64,000 bases of DNA from contig NC_135259.1 of assembly GCF_964204865.1 (NCBI RefSeq), forward strand, positions 16,688,974-16,752,973, written 5' to 3'. Numbering within the stretch: position 1 is the first letter of the stretch; the number at the start of each line of letters is the position of its first letter. Shown one piece after another: positions 13,101-25,660 of the stretch. The notes below the pieces were generated by a model. The model made no database searches. It was not told the origin of the DNA and was given only the letters and a program-made list of their open reading frames with translations. This DNA is from Styela clava. Its lineage: Eukaryota; Chordata; Ascidiacea; Stolidobranchia; Styelidae. The position numbers and the translations under genes were made by a program.

Positions 13101-13746
13101 CCTCTCCGAAGTAAACAAATCTTCAATGTTATTTACCGTAGTCTGTTGGATCACTATGATTTCAAATAATAAATTGTCAAATTTTATTTAAAATGAACTG
13201 ATTTACAACCCTGCGGGTGCGTGTTAAGTTTGATAGCAATGATCAAAAATATTTGTTTATTCATTCAAGCTTCAAATCAAGATTGCAAATTGCCAACCAC
13301 TTAATTATCACGTCGGTATAGTTGAACTGAATCACTGGCTTTTTCGGCTGGTGTAATGAAATGTCGCCTAGTAGCATAATATTGGTAGAACTAACATATT
13401 TTAGTTAAATATCGAGTTTCGTAGGACTATGTGAAAATTTGGGGAAAATTGCATAAAATAGCTTTCGAGTGAAATCAAGCGCATTTGTGTACTGAAAATG
13501 TAAAATAGATCAGTATATTAATCGTGGAAAAAAAATTTTTATTCCTCAAAACATCAATCTCACTTCACCATAACAAGACAAACAATAACAACAGAAACAA
13601 CGACGACGACTAGAATTCAACAAATTGTTCGATCGGCACAGATCCGACGTAGCTGTGGAGTGTACAGAAGAAATGAATCCACGAAGAATAAAATTTGGAA
13701 TCTAAATATAGACTCAGATTGTATAAACCAAATAGATATTCCTTTA
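13101..13746. other. Unassigned AT-rich sequence
   Basis: Nothing recognised. Ends at the 74-bp tandem repeat. Confidence 0.4.
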
Positions 13747-13985
13747 AATATTGAGTCACTATTTATTTTTCACTGCTACGCTAGGTTCATCGGAATTACC
13801 AGTGCAATAGTTGACTTTTGAATATTGAGTCACTATTTATTTTTCACTGCTACGCTAGGTTCATCGGAATTACCAGTGCAATAGTTGACTTTTGAATATT
13901 GAGTCACTATTTATTTTTCACTGCTACGCTAGGTTCATCGGAATTACCAGTGCAATAGTTGACTTTTGAATATTGCGTCATATCA
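13747..13985 (+). repeat. 74-bp tandem triplication
   Basis: Three identical 74-bp units start at 13747, 13821 and 13895, followed by a partial fourth (aatattgcgtca). Each contains cactgctacgctaggttc and ccagtgcaatagttgac. It lies 0.4-0.6 kb upstream of the gene D start codon. Confidence 0.95.
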
Positions 13986-14371
13986 TTTGTCACTTTCTCT
14001 CATGTTACACTGTTATTATAAACCAGTGATATTGCTTCCCACTTCTTATGTATATCTGATTAGGCTTGTTGGAGGGAGGAATTGAAGTGGTAATTTAAAT
14101 TGAATGGTGTAGTTCGCCATATAGCTTATATGGGCCACCTTCATATTTTCCTTACCTATGAATCTTTATCATAATATTTATTGTGTCTGCTGTTATATTG
14201 TTTTATTATAGTGGTTTCGATATAAGTATAGGTGAAAAATTGTGAATTTGCCCAAATTTTTTCGTGTAGAGTTGACTAATTCGTCTGAGTTGCTTCTGAT
14301 TCTCTGTAAAATGGTTATCGGCACCATGTCGTCGTGTATTTGAAAAGCAGAACTTTTCATAAAGCTACAAT

Positions 14372-17300
14372 ATGGAGATGGCATGTTATGCAAATGTTGA
14401 AAATGTATATGAAACCGCTCAGGCTGCTTCGAGGCCACCTTCAATTCCTAAACAAGGTTTGTGTTTTATTTGATCAACTTAAATTCTAATTTGTAATATA
14501 ACAGGAGAAAATGAAAAAATAGGATACGAGGGTGAACAGGCATGGTGAAACTGTTGAAAATTCAAATGTCCTTCCTCATATAAAATTAGCTATTTTACAG
14601 AAATGCCGTGACAAATTTTAATTTCCCTTTTTTTACGTATAATAAGAAATGAGTAATTTTTTATCACATGAAATTTAATTTTTTTAATGTCCTTCGCCCA
14701 CGTTTTCTTTTCACAGATAACAATGAAGCTACGAACAAGAAAACTTTGTTTGTTGTCGCTATATCTTTCGGAATATGCTTCTTATTATCTGTTGCTGCAT
14801 TTATCTTCCTGATTATGCAAGTTAGTTAATACTGGGAATTTAATTAAGCCTATGTACTACATCAGGGGTCACCAAACATTTTGAACCGCGGGCCAGGTAT
14901 GACTCAAACTGTGTTGAAACGGACGGGACAAATATTTTTGTCAATGCAATACCATATATTCCCAAAAGTTGGGAAATCCATTCAATTGATTCAACAATAT
15001 AAATTCTACTTTTCTGAAGTCTCGAATATTAAATTGTATATCGCAGAATATAGATCAAGAACAGCATAGCAAAAAATATTTACACGATTTCTAAACAACT
15101 ATCCTGAAGTAGTCATGCATGTTGCGGTCATGCATATCCGCATGTTAGCAGTACAAAAGTTAACGTGATTTGTACTATTAGCGCAAAATGCACGTTCGAC
15201 GTTCATTTTAGCACGAGAAACGTGCACAGCAACTGTTCGCCGAAAGCACGCGCCATGAGTGCACGAGTGCATCCTTCGCAGAAGCCGTTGCATACCGGTA
15301 GAGAATTTTAGCATATTTTATTACAGTTATGAGCTAATTCTAGACAATTATTGATTACCGCAATTAAACTACAATTCCTAAGATGGGTAAATTATGAATG
15401 ACTTTTTTGATTCATACTAAATTTTGTGATCACGACCAAAAACTAGCGAATAGCATTCAAAATCGCGAAAACGAGGTATTGTTTGAAACCACGACTAAAA
15501 ATCTGTCCTAGTAACAAAAGTATCTGAGCGGATGCGAAAGGGGGTATATTGTTACATCACTTCTTGCATCTTGCTGATTGGCCAATGTTACTAAATGAAC
15601 AACAAAGTCGGTGCTCGGGGAAACATCCTTTGAAAAATATACGCTATTTTTACGTGTTATTGCGGGCCAGATGAAAGGTCGCCACGGGCCGGATCTGGAC
15701 CGCGGGTCGTTTGGTGACCCCCTATTCTATATAATAACATCAAATAAAATATTCGTATTTAAAAAAAGTTTTTTGTTTTTCAACTTCTGGTATAATCGCT
15801 TTACTTGTAATAGTCAAATTTATATTAAGCTCCAGAACGAGATGAATGGTATGAGAGAAAAATTGGACAAATTGAATGAGATTGATTCATCTCTCGCCAG
15901 CAATATAAACGACACTCAAAAACGTAAGGTATATTGATTCCAGTCGGAACATGTAAATTGTAAATTAGCATCAAAATATTTTTTTTAATTTAAGAACAAT
16001 TGGAAAACTTTGAAAAATTGACAACACAGCTCAATTTTTCCCTTGCGAAGATTTCGAATGAAACTCAAACGAGTAAGTTTATATTATTAATATGTTAATA
16101 ACTGGGCATCGCATTTCAAAAGCTTGGGAACGACACTCGAAAACGTAAGTTATTTAACATTTCCATGAAAATTGCCAATGGTATGTCAATGAAGTTTAAC
16201 ATTTGTTTTAAAACTTATAACTGAGTTAAATCATTTAAAAAACTGGCAACACATTTCCATTCTTTCTTTATAAAAGTTTCCAAGAAAACACAAAAAAGTA
16301 AGTTTAAATTCCTGACTTCGGTCAGACAAAAGGTTACAGAAATATATTTGTGTTCGTGTGCAGCAAGACTCTTGAATTGAATAGAATCGTATTATAGATA
16401 TTTGAAATTTCCATTGGGTTTTCGCTTTATCAGGTTTAACATAGTTTATTGAAAAAACATAAAATTCAAAACAAAACATAAAATTCATAGACATATATAA
16501 ATAATAAGGTAGGCTGGTCACCTGACTTCTCTGACGCTTCAGAAATAAAGTGGATTATATTAAAAGTCTCTGTAAAAATCCTATTGCTTTAGCTCCGAAA
16601 ATGTGATTTGTTACCTAATACAATGTTTTTGAATAAACTTTCAGCTTCTTCGAGTATAAAATATGAGTTGGAAATTATGAAGACTAAAGTGAGCCAACTT
16701 GACTCCAAAATATTGATTGGAGATAAAAAATTGGTGAGATTAAGTAAAAGCAACCAAATATATTTTTGTATCTATCATTTTTTATTATCAATTTTCACAA
16801 ATTATATGATAATTATTTTTGTACATTCAACATTAAAAAACGAACTTTTTGTTGTTTATGTTGCATCTAGTTATACAGTGACATGCAAGCACACAATAAT
16901 TTAGTTTTATTGTAAATTTAGTTTGCTTTACAGAAAGCAAATCTGACTGAAGCGAGTTCGAATGTTGACAAATTATTGTCCATTATCGGGTGGTTCAGAG
17001 CAAGCAATAATCTCATTTATAAACGTTTCACTGATTCTGTCAACTATACAACTGCAAAGGCTATATGTGAAGGAATGCGGGCTCGCTTGGTTTCAACTGG
17101 AATTAGGAACAACCAAGTGAAAAAGTATGTTTGTTGATTGCAAAAAATATGTAATTTGTAAAAAAGCTAGATTTGTTTGCTTTGGGGAGTTATGTGTAGT
17201 CTTAGGGCAAAAAAGTTTTTTCTCAAATACTGAAAAATTGATTTGAAGTTTATAATAGCTCAAATTGTAACTACTTCCAGAAAGCTAGTATTTGACTTTG

Positions 17301-17998
17301 AAATTTGTTGCGTTGGAAACATCTTCTTGGCGTGTAGTTTCAGTTATCTATCAGTATTTATAGGTTATTTTTTACAGCACAAATGAAATGTATTGTTAAG
17401 TGAAAACCAAACATGTACGTGGTACCTTGTACTTTGTTGATAATGACACTTCACTATCACTTAACAAATGCTTTGAAATATTCAGCGTAAATAGAAAAAG
17501 TGTCCACTACAACCTCATTTTATATTATTTCACAATCTTTGTGGCACTTTGAGTTCGCTGTTTTAACACAAATTTTGCTAATTAATTGATAAATTAATCT
17601 TTCATAAGAATAAAACGTACCACTAAATTTGTAACTTTATCTCTTGTACATGTGAACTGTAATATAGGAATGAGGCTATAAATGAAGTTTTAACTCTCGG
17701 TAATTTATAATCCTGCATCTTCTTAGTGAAATATTTACGAAACATTACTTAACCGGAGCGTATGCATGGATAGGATTGGACGACATCAGCAATGCAAGGA
17801 GTTTGGATTTGGCAAGGAGTTTGGATTTGGTCGGATGGAGTAAATGATTCACCAAGCGCGATATGGGCACCGGGGGAATCAACAGGAGGTTTTAACGAAG
17901 ACTGCGCAATCATGCTATTTTGGAATTCTAAACTTGTTGTTTATGATGGTGGCTGTACTGATTCCTATCGATTTGTTTGCGAAAAAGACTTTGCATGA
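14372..17998 (+). pseudogene. Type II C-type lectin-like receptor D, frameshifted last exon
   Basis: Exons: 14372-14456 (tail, MEMACYANV), 14717-14820 (transmembrane), 15830-15923, 15995-16072 and 16645-16733 (stalk), 16934-17124 (CTLD first half), 17727-17998 (CTLD second half). Exons 1-6 join in phases 1, 0, 1, 1, 0, 2 without a stop. In exon 7 the 18-bp word GCAAGGAGTTTGGATTTG is duplicated (about 17794-17829), and one extra base relative to all sisters shifts the frame. The splice-defined frame ends at TGA 17845-17847, while another frame carries the remaining CTLD to 17996-17998. EPN is replaced by EST in that remainder. Decayed extra copies of stalk exons are seen at about 16100-16150 and 16235-16298. 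hAT-3 occupies intron 2. Confidence 0.8.
14863..15724. mobile_element. Non-autonomous hAT element in intron 2 of gene D (hAT-3)
   Basis: Left end CAGGGGTCACCAAAC (14863-14877) and right end GTTTGGTGACCCCCTA (15709-15724) are inverted copies with one extra C and a terminal G-to-A change. Flanks TACTACAT and TTCTATAT agree at 6 of 8 positions. Internal gcgggccag and gggccgga words near both ends match the hAT style. No intact transposase. Confidence 0.8.
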
Positions 17999-19529
17999 TA
18001 TTCCTAAAATTTTATTTTTTTTAGTTCGAGTTTTTAGATAATCTAATAAATCAGTTCAAATAAGAAATAGTAATCAAGAAATGTAAGCGCATTTCACTTT
18101 CTCATCGTCGTTAAGTTGTTTCAGGAAAATATATTGTTCGATTTTATTTTGAAAATATTGTTTCATATTGTAATCTACCTTAATTTATGTTTATTAGCAA
18201 AAAAAATATTGTAGTATTTGTTATACTAATTTCTCGTTTATTAAATGCTTTCGAGTTTATTACTTTCAATTCGAAGACCTCGAAGTTTTATTCTTGCCAT
18301 TTAACGCATGAAAACGCAGAACAAAAATTGAAATTACATATTAAAAGTCCAAGAAAGCTTTAAATTTGTATATGTATTTGTCCATCGGATCAATTGAAAT
18401 TGTGCTTAATTAATACAGAGACATTATAAAAAATTTATTTCTGAATTAGGTCAGATATTTTAATATTTTTTCTTACTTTATGAACTTCATTGTTTCAAAT
18501 TCAATCATGAAAATTGCGATTGTGCTACAAACGCGTTGCGCTACAAACTGGTTATTTTGTAATCTCTATTACATATTATTATGCTTTTTATGTGATAAAC
18601 GCTATGGTGATATTTATTTGAAATGTAAATGATAACCAAATCGTGTCCATCTACACAATGATTTTCACAACGTTCCTTGTATATTTACCTATAAAAAATT
18701 TATATTTATGCAACAAAGTCGATCCAAATTCTGTGTGACATGTTTAAAGTTATGACTATTCTACTGTAATAAACTTGTTAATATATTTAAAGTATACTTT
18801 CGTATTGGTGTTTTCTGCAAATTGATTTTGACACACTAAATTTTTATGGAATTTTTTAGGCTTAATATGTGGTTGTGAATTGTGATGAAAATTATGTAAA
18901 CGTGTTTCTGTTTTTATTTACGTTTATAATATTATCTACTTTCGCATCTAATCAATTCATGTTCTGGTTTTTTGTATTAAGAAATATAAAAACAATTCAA
19001 GAAAAAATTTGATCAATAATATTCAAATTTTAATTAGTATGATGAGTCTTTTGCGAACACTTTATTTTGGATCATGAAAACGTTGAAAAAATTTGTAGTC
19101 ATTTCAATATTTGTGAAATCCATTCATATTTGAAATTTTACCTTATTCTGTTATGGCTAGTGCAAATGTGCAGCATGGGGTAGCAATGGGCATGTGAAAT
19201 AAATTGAATGCGGTTTGCGACGAAATGGCATTGTGTCAAGATGTACCGGGGTTTCAGCAAGTGCGACCTTCCCTGCTTGAAGATTAATCTGAACTGTTAC
19301 TTATAATAGGATTCCCTAAATTCATGAATATTATTTTACAGGACATAAGTCATAATACATATTCAATCATAATACACACAGATAAGCGGCGCACAAGCTT
19401 AGATGAAAAATAAATAGTTGGTCCTACAGAAGCCAAATCATCAACGAAAGTATTAATTCATAAATTGTTAAATATTAATGTATGAAAATATGTAAATAAA
19501 TCTGTACGATATTTTTACTACTAATTTAG
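17999..19529. other. Gene D 3' flank
   Basis: Co-linear with the 3' flank of gene B (for example aagtgcgaccttccct at about 19260, matching 10730). No further exon until relic E. Confidence 0.55.
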
Positions 19530-19705
19530 TGAAATATTGTCGGTACGTTTCTTAATCGGAGAAAGTGCATGAATATGATTGGACGACATTAGCAATGAGA
19601 GAATTTAGGTTTGGTCGGATGGAATGCATGATTTTCCAAGATATCATTGGGGATCAGCAGAACCGAACGGCAACAGAAGAGAAAACTGCGGAAAAAATTT
19701 TCAAT
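19530..19705 (+). pseudogene. Orphan CTLD exon 7 relic E
   Basis: After an AG acceptor the sequence follows exon 7 (TGAAATATTGTCGG, then a degenerate IGLDDI region, a GTTTGGTCGGATGG core, EPNG and ENC codons) but carries several frameshifts and stops, including TAG at the WVW position. It lies 1.5 kb beyond gene D exon 7, as C lies beyond B, so a second CTLD half-exon was already present in the ancestral unit. Confidence 0.75.
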
Positions 19706-20221
19706 TAAAATGCTTACTTTATTATTTTTTTATTTTATATTCGTTTCTCAAATTTACTATCTCCAACTTATAAACATTAAATCAAACTTTATCATATCAG
19801 AATCGAAATTCGATATTGATCTTGAACAAAAAGTCATCAGTAAAAAAATGTAATAGAGTTGCGCAAGGAATTGTCTATTTTGTATTATACATTTCATGCT
19901 ATGATGCTTTTGAAAATTGATGATTGTGACAAACTGCATGTGAATAGTTCCAAAAGGTTATGATTCAGGTGACCATTACGCATATTATTTTCAATTATTT
20001 AATCTAATTCAGGCACATTAAATGCTGTATGTCAAACAAAGTTTTGACAAAGCTACCAAAAAAAATTTGATATACATATATTCCTTACTTTTTGTTCACT
20101 GCAATTGCTGATAATTTTTTTCATTATTAACATGTTTTGAATCTGAAAACTTTTATCCAAATATCGAATATTTGATGTCTAAACATATTTTCGTCAGCAG
20201 AAAACAAAAACAAAAGTACTA

Positions 20222-21060
20222 CGGCCAAACTGGCTCAGGGCCTGGAAAATTGAAAACATCTGTAGAGAGTAAATTTATATCAAAAATGATAGATTCATAG
20301 CTAGATTAAAATGTTGTTTCAAACTTGTAATGCACATAAACCAGCTTATTTCGAACATTCTGATCAAATATTTGTTAACTCAAAAGACTCTTTTATCTGA
20401 TGAAATTTGTGGTTTTCTCTTTAGATTTAGAGTTTAATTTTAGGATTTTGTTGATTTTACTTCATAAAGATGAAGATTTCACAGTTAATAAATAACTTTT
20501 ATTGACATCGTCATGCTTCTAGCTTTCAAAAAGTCTCTATAATACTCAGCTAAATAATTTTTAAATATTTTCAACATTTTTGGCATATTGATAATAGTAT
20601 GGTTGACCAATTACGTATATGAGATACGACTTTTCGACCAAATAACAATGCGCCAAGAGGTAGAAGTGTTTTTATTTGTTTTAATAGGCATTGTTTCCGT
20701 AACAGGAAACGATTAATAATTGAAGGGGCATTATAGGATCTTATAGGCTCTAAATCAATCCTAAAGCCCAACAAACGCAGTGATCTTTTTGGCGCAGTAC
20801 ACAAAAACAAAATGAACAATAATAGAAAATATTTGGATAGTGAGTGTTTGCTAATGAATTACTAACTCTTCCTGCTTTTTAACAGTTTTTTTGTTGTATT
20901 CAAACTCTGAAAGAAAATTAATAAGAATATTTAAACCTGCATGCACATTTTTGAATCCAGCCGTATATTTTTGCAATAATTTTATCTATTGGGCATTTGC
21001 ACTCAATGCGTTTATATTTCCACGTAAATTTGCGACTGTGTATTACTGTGATAATGACTT
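20222..21060 (+). repeat. Spacer duplicon R, copy 2
   Basis: Opens with ggccaaactggctcaggg and aaaacatctgtagag, then ttcgaacattctgatcaaat, the aatactcagcta motif and the paired gcgccaag and ctttttggcgca words. The same order recurs at 42.7 and 60.7 kb. No coding potential recognised. Confidence 0.7.
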
Positions 21061-22548
21061 TAAATCCATAAAAAATCCATATTATCAATGCGTCAAAGGT
21101 GGGAGACAAAATATCTATTTTACGAAAAGCAATGATAACTATAGTTACCGAATATGTGACACATTACTTCCTTGATACTTGAGCTAAGAAATGTTTTTAT
21201 ATGGCCAATGCTCGCTTCAAGAATATCATGATATAAATAGGAATAGAAAAGATTTTCTTTCACTTTATATTTACACACGGGAATATATTTACATTTAGAC
21301 GTGTGGGGCTTAACTACTTGACGTACTCGATATGAGAAATTAAATGACTTCAATATGAGCCAATCACATTTCAATAATACTGGTTAGGACACAGGGAAAA
21401 AAGAAGAATTTTTGCCAAGCTATACTGAGTTATTCAAGTTTACTAATAATATTGAAACCATCTTCTGGTAGATTGCTCTTTACTCCTACACGACCTCGAC
21501 GGCCAGTTTCAAATAATAATTGGTTGTCAACACTTGGTAAATCCATTTCGGTCAAGTGGCGAAAAATGTCATTTTGGACACCTGAGACGTGAGTGGACCT
21601 ATGGATCGTTTTAATATTATTTTGTTGTTCTTGTTAATTTTCATCTTCATCATTATAAAATCGCCTTTCTCTTCGAATCCTGAACCAATTGCTTTGAACT
21701 TTTCATTAGTTAAAGATTGATTTTTTTGCCAGAAGACTATTACTTTTGTTTATTCTCAAATTTTCTATGAATCTTATCAGATCTAGTATTTCATCTAAAA
21801 TTGCGCTGTATAACTTTTTATTTATGGTAACACGGCTTTTAATCCGCCAAGCGTGACGGCTGATTGGGAAAATTCTCGCGACTGGAAACTTGGAAGTTTT
21901 TGAGGGTGCGGTACCGGTAACGTCTGGACTGCTAAGGTAAGGAAGGACTGCTTCGCTCTGGTCCACTTGTCCATATATATGAGCTTTGCTCTCTTGTTAT
22001 TTATATATTATCATCATGTCTCTTCTATCAAATAATAATCTGATGGAAATACCATAAATAAGAATTTCCCAGTAACAGACAACCCTCATTCATACCATAT
22101 ATATTGAAAGTATCAATAAATTTTGTTCGAGTAATTTTAAACAAATCAGAGGTGCAGACCAGATTGTATTTTTCCAAATGAAAATAGTTTGGAGAATAAT
22201 TTAATAATTTTGATTTAATGAGTCATAAATAACCGAATAAGACAAAACGTTTAACACATGATACCACATGATATGAACTTAGAAATATTCATTAATTGCT
22301 TGCAGTGACCCAAACCTGACCGGTGTGATTGAACTGTGATTGACGTGCATTGAAGCAATTGAGTGCGTCACATTGTCAACACAAACACAGCCTTGAAGAA
22401 TGATTGAATAAAATAATCATAAAATATAATGTGGATAATATATGCTAAACCGTTATGCGTTCATATTTGTAATTACGAGATTCATAACACATTGGTTATT
22501 TTAAAACACGTATTCATTTAAATGTCGAGGAATTAGAATGTCACACAT
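21061..22548. promoter_or_regulatory. Divergent upstream region whose minus-strand gene is missing
   Basis: Contains gcgtcaaaggtgggagac (about 21089-21106) and cacattacttccttgatac, the left-half signature seen upstream of A and G. It also contains gattgaactgtgattgacgtg (split here for length: gattgaactgt, gattgacgtg) and attcatttaaatgtcgagg near 22320-22530, the right-half signature seen upstream of I. No minus-strand exon 1 precedes it. The right half is interrupted at 22549 by the LINE insertion and resumes at about 26139. Confidence 0.6.
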
Positions 22549-22586
22549 ACAAAAGGAATTTATCTTTCCCTGAATAAATTAATTCT

Positions 22587-23839
22587 AAATGGAAATGGTT
22601 CCATTGTTAAAAATCCATTGGAAATAACCAATTGTTTCGACAACTATTTTGTGTCAATTGGAACTTTCGTCCAAGCTTCGTCGACCGAATTCTGATGTTT
22701 TCAAACGCTACGTGCAATGGGAAGTCAAAAGTACCGTTTATCTGGAACCAGTGAGTGAAAATGAACTATTAGCTGAACTAACCAAAATTAATATAAACAA
22801 GGCTAATGGGGCTGATAATATTCCACCAAAATTTGTTAAGTTTACAAATTTGTGGAGGTGGATTCTCACAGGTCTCCAGTGTTCCCCATCTATTGCGGGA
22901 TTCCTCAAGGTAGTGTACTAGGACCACTTGGATTCTTGATCGCAATTAATGACTTCTCTAACGGTTCAAATTTTCTGACCAAACTCTTCGCCGACGATGC
23001 GTGCCTGCTTGACAGTGCAAAGACTTAACTTCGCTCCAAACCAAAGTGAGCACTGAAATAAACAAAGTTTATGATTGGATGATTTGTAATAGTTCACAGT
23101 GAATGTTGATAAATCGAAGGTGATGATATTCTGTCCCAAAACTCGCACTAGACTTGCTAAATTTACAATTAAAATTAATGGTATTTCGCTTGAAGTTGTC
23201 CCTTCTCATAAATATCTCGGACTCCATATTGACAGTCATCTAAAATGGAACACTCATATCACTGAAATCCATAAGAAACTGTCAAGATCTGTGGGAATTC
23301 TGGGCAAGCTTCGGCTTTACGTCCATGACATAAACCTGCGAACCGTATATTTTGCCATATTCCAGTCACACATCCAATATGCCATAGCTGCATGGGGCTC
23401 TGCAACCCAGACAAATTTGCGTAAATTAGAGGTTCTCCAGAATAGGGCCTTTATAGTTCTCTCTAGGGCGCCTTTTCGTTCTAACATAAACACCCTATAC
23501 CATAAGACCAAGGTGTTAAAACTATCCGACATCCACAAACTAGAAATCTGTAAAGTAATGCATCTATTCCACAACCACCAGTTGCCTGCAGCTTTTGACG
23601 ATTACTTTGTTAAGCTTAGTAACGCACATGAACATAATACGCGCTCTTCGACAAGCTCCAATTTATTTGTACCCGACTTCTCAACGAGCAAAACTCAGAA
23701 CTCCCTGAAATATAAAGGCGTTATAACCTGGAATAGTATTCCCAACGGTTTACGTGACTCCACCTATGCCACATTCAAAGTAAAGTATAAAAAATTCTTA
23801 CTTTCTTCTTACCCGTCTCCTGCCAGCACCTTGATTTGA
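22587..23839 (+). pseudogene. LINE reverse transcriptase remnant 1 (jockey/CR1/L2-like)
   Basis: Begins in the endonuclease-RT linker (ITNCFDNYFVSIG). RT motif KININKANGADNIPPKFVK follows, then a deletion of the palm-1 region, then VPQGSVLGP and FADDACL, the FADD form of the polymerase catalytic box. The long C-terminal frame (23099-23839) has HKYLGLHID, LRKLEVLQNRA, HNTRSS and ITWNSIP, the usual thumb and post-RT landmarks of jockey, CR1 and L2-type LINE proteins. The copy is 5'-truncated and frameshifted between blocks. No endonuclease domain remains. Confidence 0.85.
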
Positions 23840-24525
23840 TGTGCTATCAACATTTGCCTTGCCATTGTTAGCTCAATACTTGTTCAGATCCACAGCCTAT
23901 ATAAGTATCCCCCAGAACCTGGAACAAGGCTGTTGTGAAGGATTCGATTTTAGTAATTCTCTCCCATAATCTCCACAGTTTTGCCCTTCGCTGTATATGC
24001 AAAAATGTACCCAGTAATTGATTACCTCACTAAACCTTAAAGGGTGAGATTATGCCTACTTAAGGATATAATCGAATAATTCGTGGGTCATATTTTGTTC
24101 TGGTTTCTATGATAATGGTCCTTTTGATTTAGTGATCCTGCTCTCTGAATTAATATTGATTTATTTATATTAATTGTTATTTGGTTCCTAAACTAGTGTC
24201 TCTATATTTTATATTCTGATTGTGTTGTCTGGTATTTTCAACTTTTTGCATTTCTTAGTTCACAACATAGAATGGAATGATGTATTTACCTGTTATTTTC
24301 CATTTCTCTGTTCACATGAATTGGATTGTATTTTCATCCAATACCAATTTCTTCCTCCAATTTTTCAATGACTCCAGTTCTGGAAACCATACCACAGTGC
24401 CAATACTTTCTTGAACTTGCTCCCATATTTAAGATAATTGTAACCATGAAGATGTGCTTAAATTTCAAAATATATTTCTTAATAACTAACTGTCTTAATT
24501 ACGTATGTCGGCGTACATGGCCACT

Positions 24526-25660
24526 ACCATACCGCGCGTCCTCGATTTCCAAAATTTTTGAACGTTTGATTTACACACGCTTAAAACTATTTTTGACAAG
24601 CCCAATGTTATAAGTGACTATCAATTTGGTTTCCGTGAAAGATTTAGTAGTGTAGTACCACCCATGCCGGGCTTGGTATCATGAAATCTGCTATGGATGA
24701 CTTAGAGAAAAATAAATTGTAAATCATTCAATATAGCTAACAAAACTGCCCATGTATGGTATTCGTGGTGTTGCTGGTAAATTACTGACAAGCTACTTGT
24801 GTCAGCGAAGTCAATATGTCAAATTGGATTCCACAACTTCACAATATCTCCCAATATCTTAGGGAGTTCCACAGGGCTCAATTTTGGGGCCTTTACTTTT
24901 TATAATTTATGTTAATGATCAAAATAATGCTACCATTAGTAACACCAGAATGTTTGCTGATGACACATGTATTGCTAAAAGCCACCACTGCCCTCATATT
25001 CTTCAAATTCTCATAAATGATGAAATAAACAAAGTGGATGCCTGGATGAGAGCAAATAAATTGACTGCAAATTATTCTAAATTGACCTACATGCTTTCTC
25101 ACCGAAAAAATATAAGTAAAGCTTTCCATGTATCTTTTGGTAATAAAATGTTAATTGAAGTGTCATGCATGAAATATTTTGGGATAATAATTGACAACAA
25201 ATTTAAATGGCATGCTCATACAGAATATCTATACAGCAAGTTATCAAGAGTGACTGGGATTATGTTCAAACTTAGACACTGTTTGACATTGCATGCTTTG
25301 AAAATCATTTACTATTCATTATTTCATTCTTGTATTCTGTATGGTATCGTTACTTGGGGTTGTTGTGACAAAACCAGTCTTAACAAATTACAGCTAATCC
25401 GAAATAAAGCAATTCGAGCCATATGCGGGGTGTCACGCTGGGCAAATTTGAGTAGTTATTACAAAATCCTCGGTATTCTTAGAACAAAAGATCTATATTT
25501 TTATGAAATGGGAAGGCTCATGTATCAAGCGGTAAATAGCACTGCCTCTCGCGTAATACAACAATATTTTGTTACAACAAAAAATGCACATACATATGGT
25601 ACTCGTTCATCTCGAAAGGGAGGATTATTTGTACCACGATTTTCATCCTCGCGGGCCTAA
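24526..25660 (+). pseudogene. LINE reverse transcriptase remnant 2
   Basis: SISKIFERLIYTRL and SDYQFGFRE (about 24540-24640) are RT motifs 1 and 2. After a disrupted stretch, GPLLFIIYVND and FADDTCI (24884-24975) give motifs 4 and 5 with the catalytic FADD. MKYFGIIID and LNKLQLIRNKA follow, then NAHTYGTRSS before a stop at about 25660. The sequence is clearly different from remnant 1, so this is a separate family or subfamily. The 3' tail ends at 26138. Confidence 0.85.

Noticed and set aside
13747..13968. CRISPR-like array
   Set aside because: The three units are contiguous with no spacers and the DNA is eukaryotic.
23317..23574. Antisense open frame within LINE remnant 1
   Set aside because: Shadow of the reverse-transcriptase C-terminal frame.
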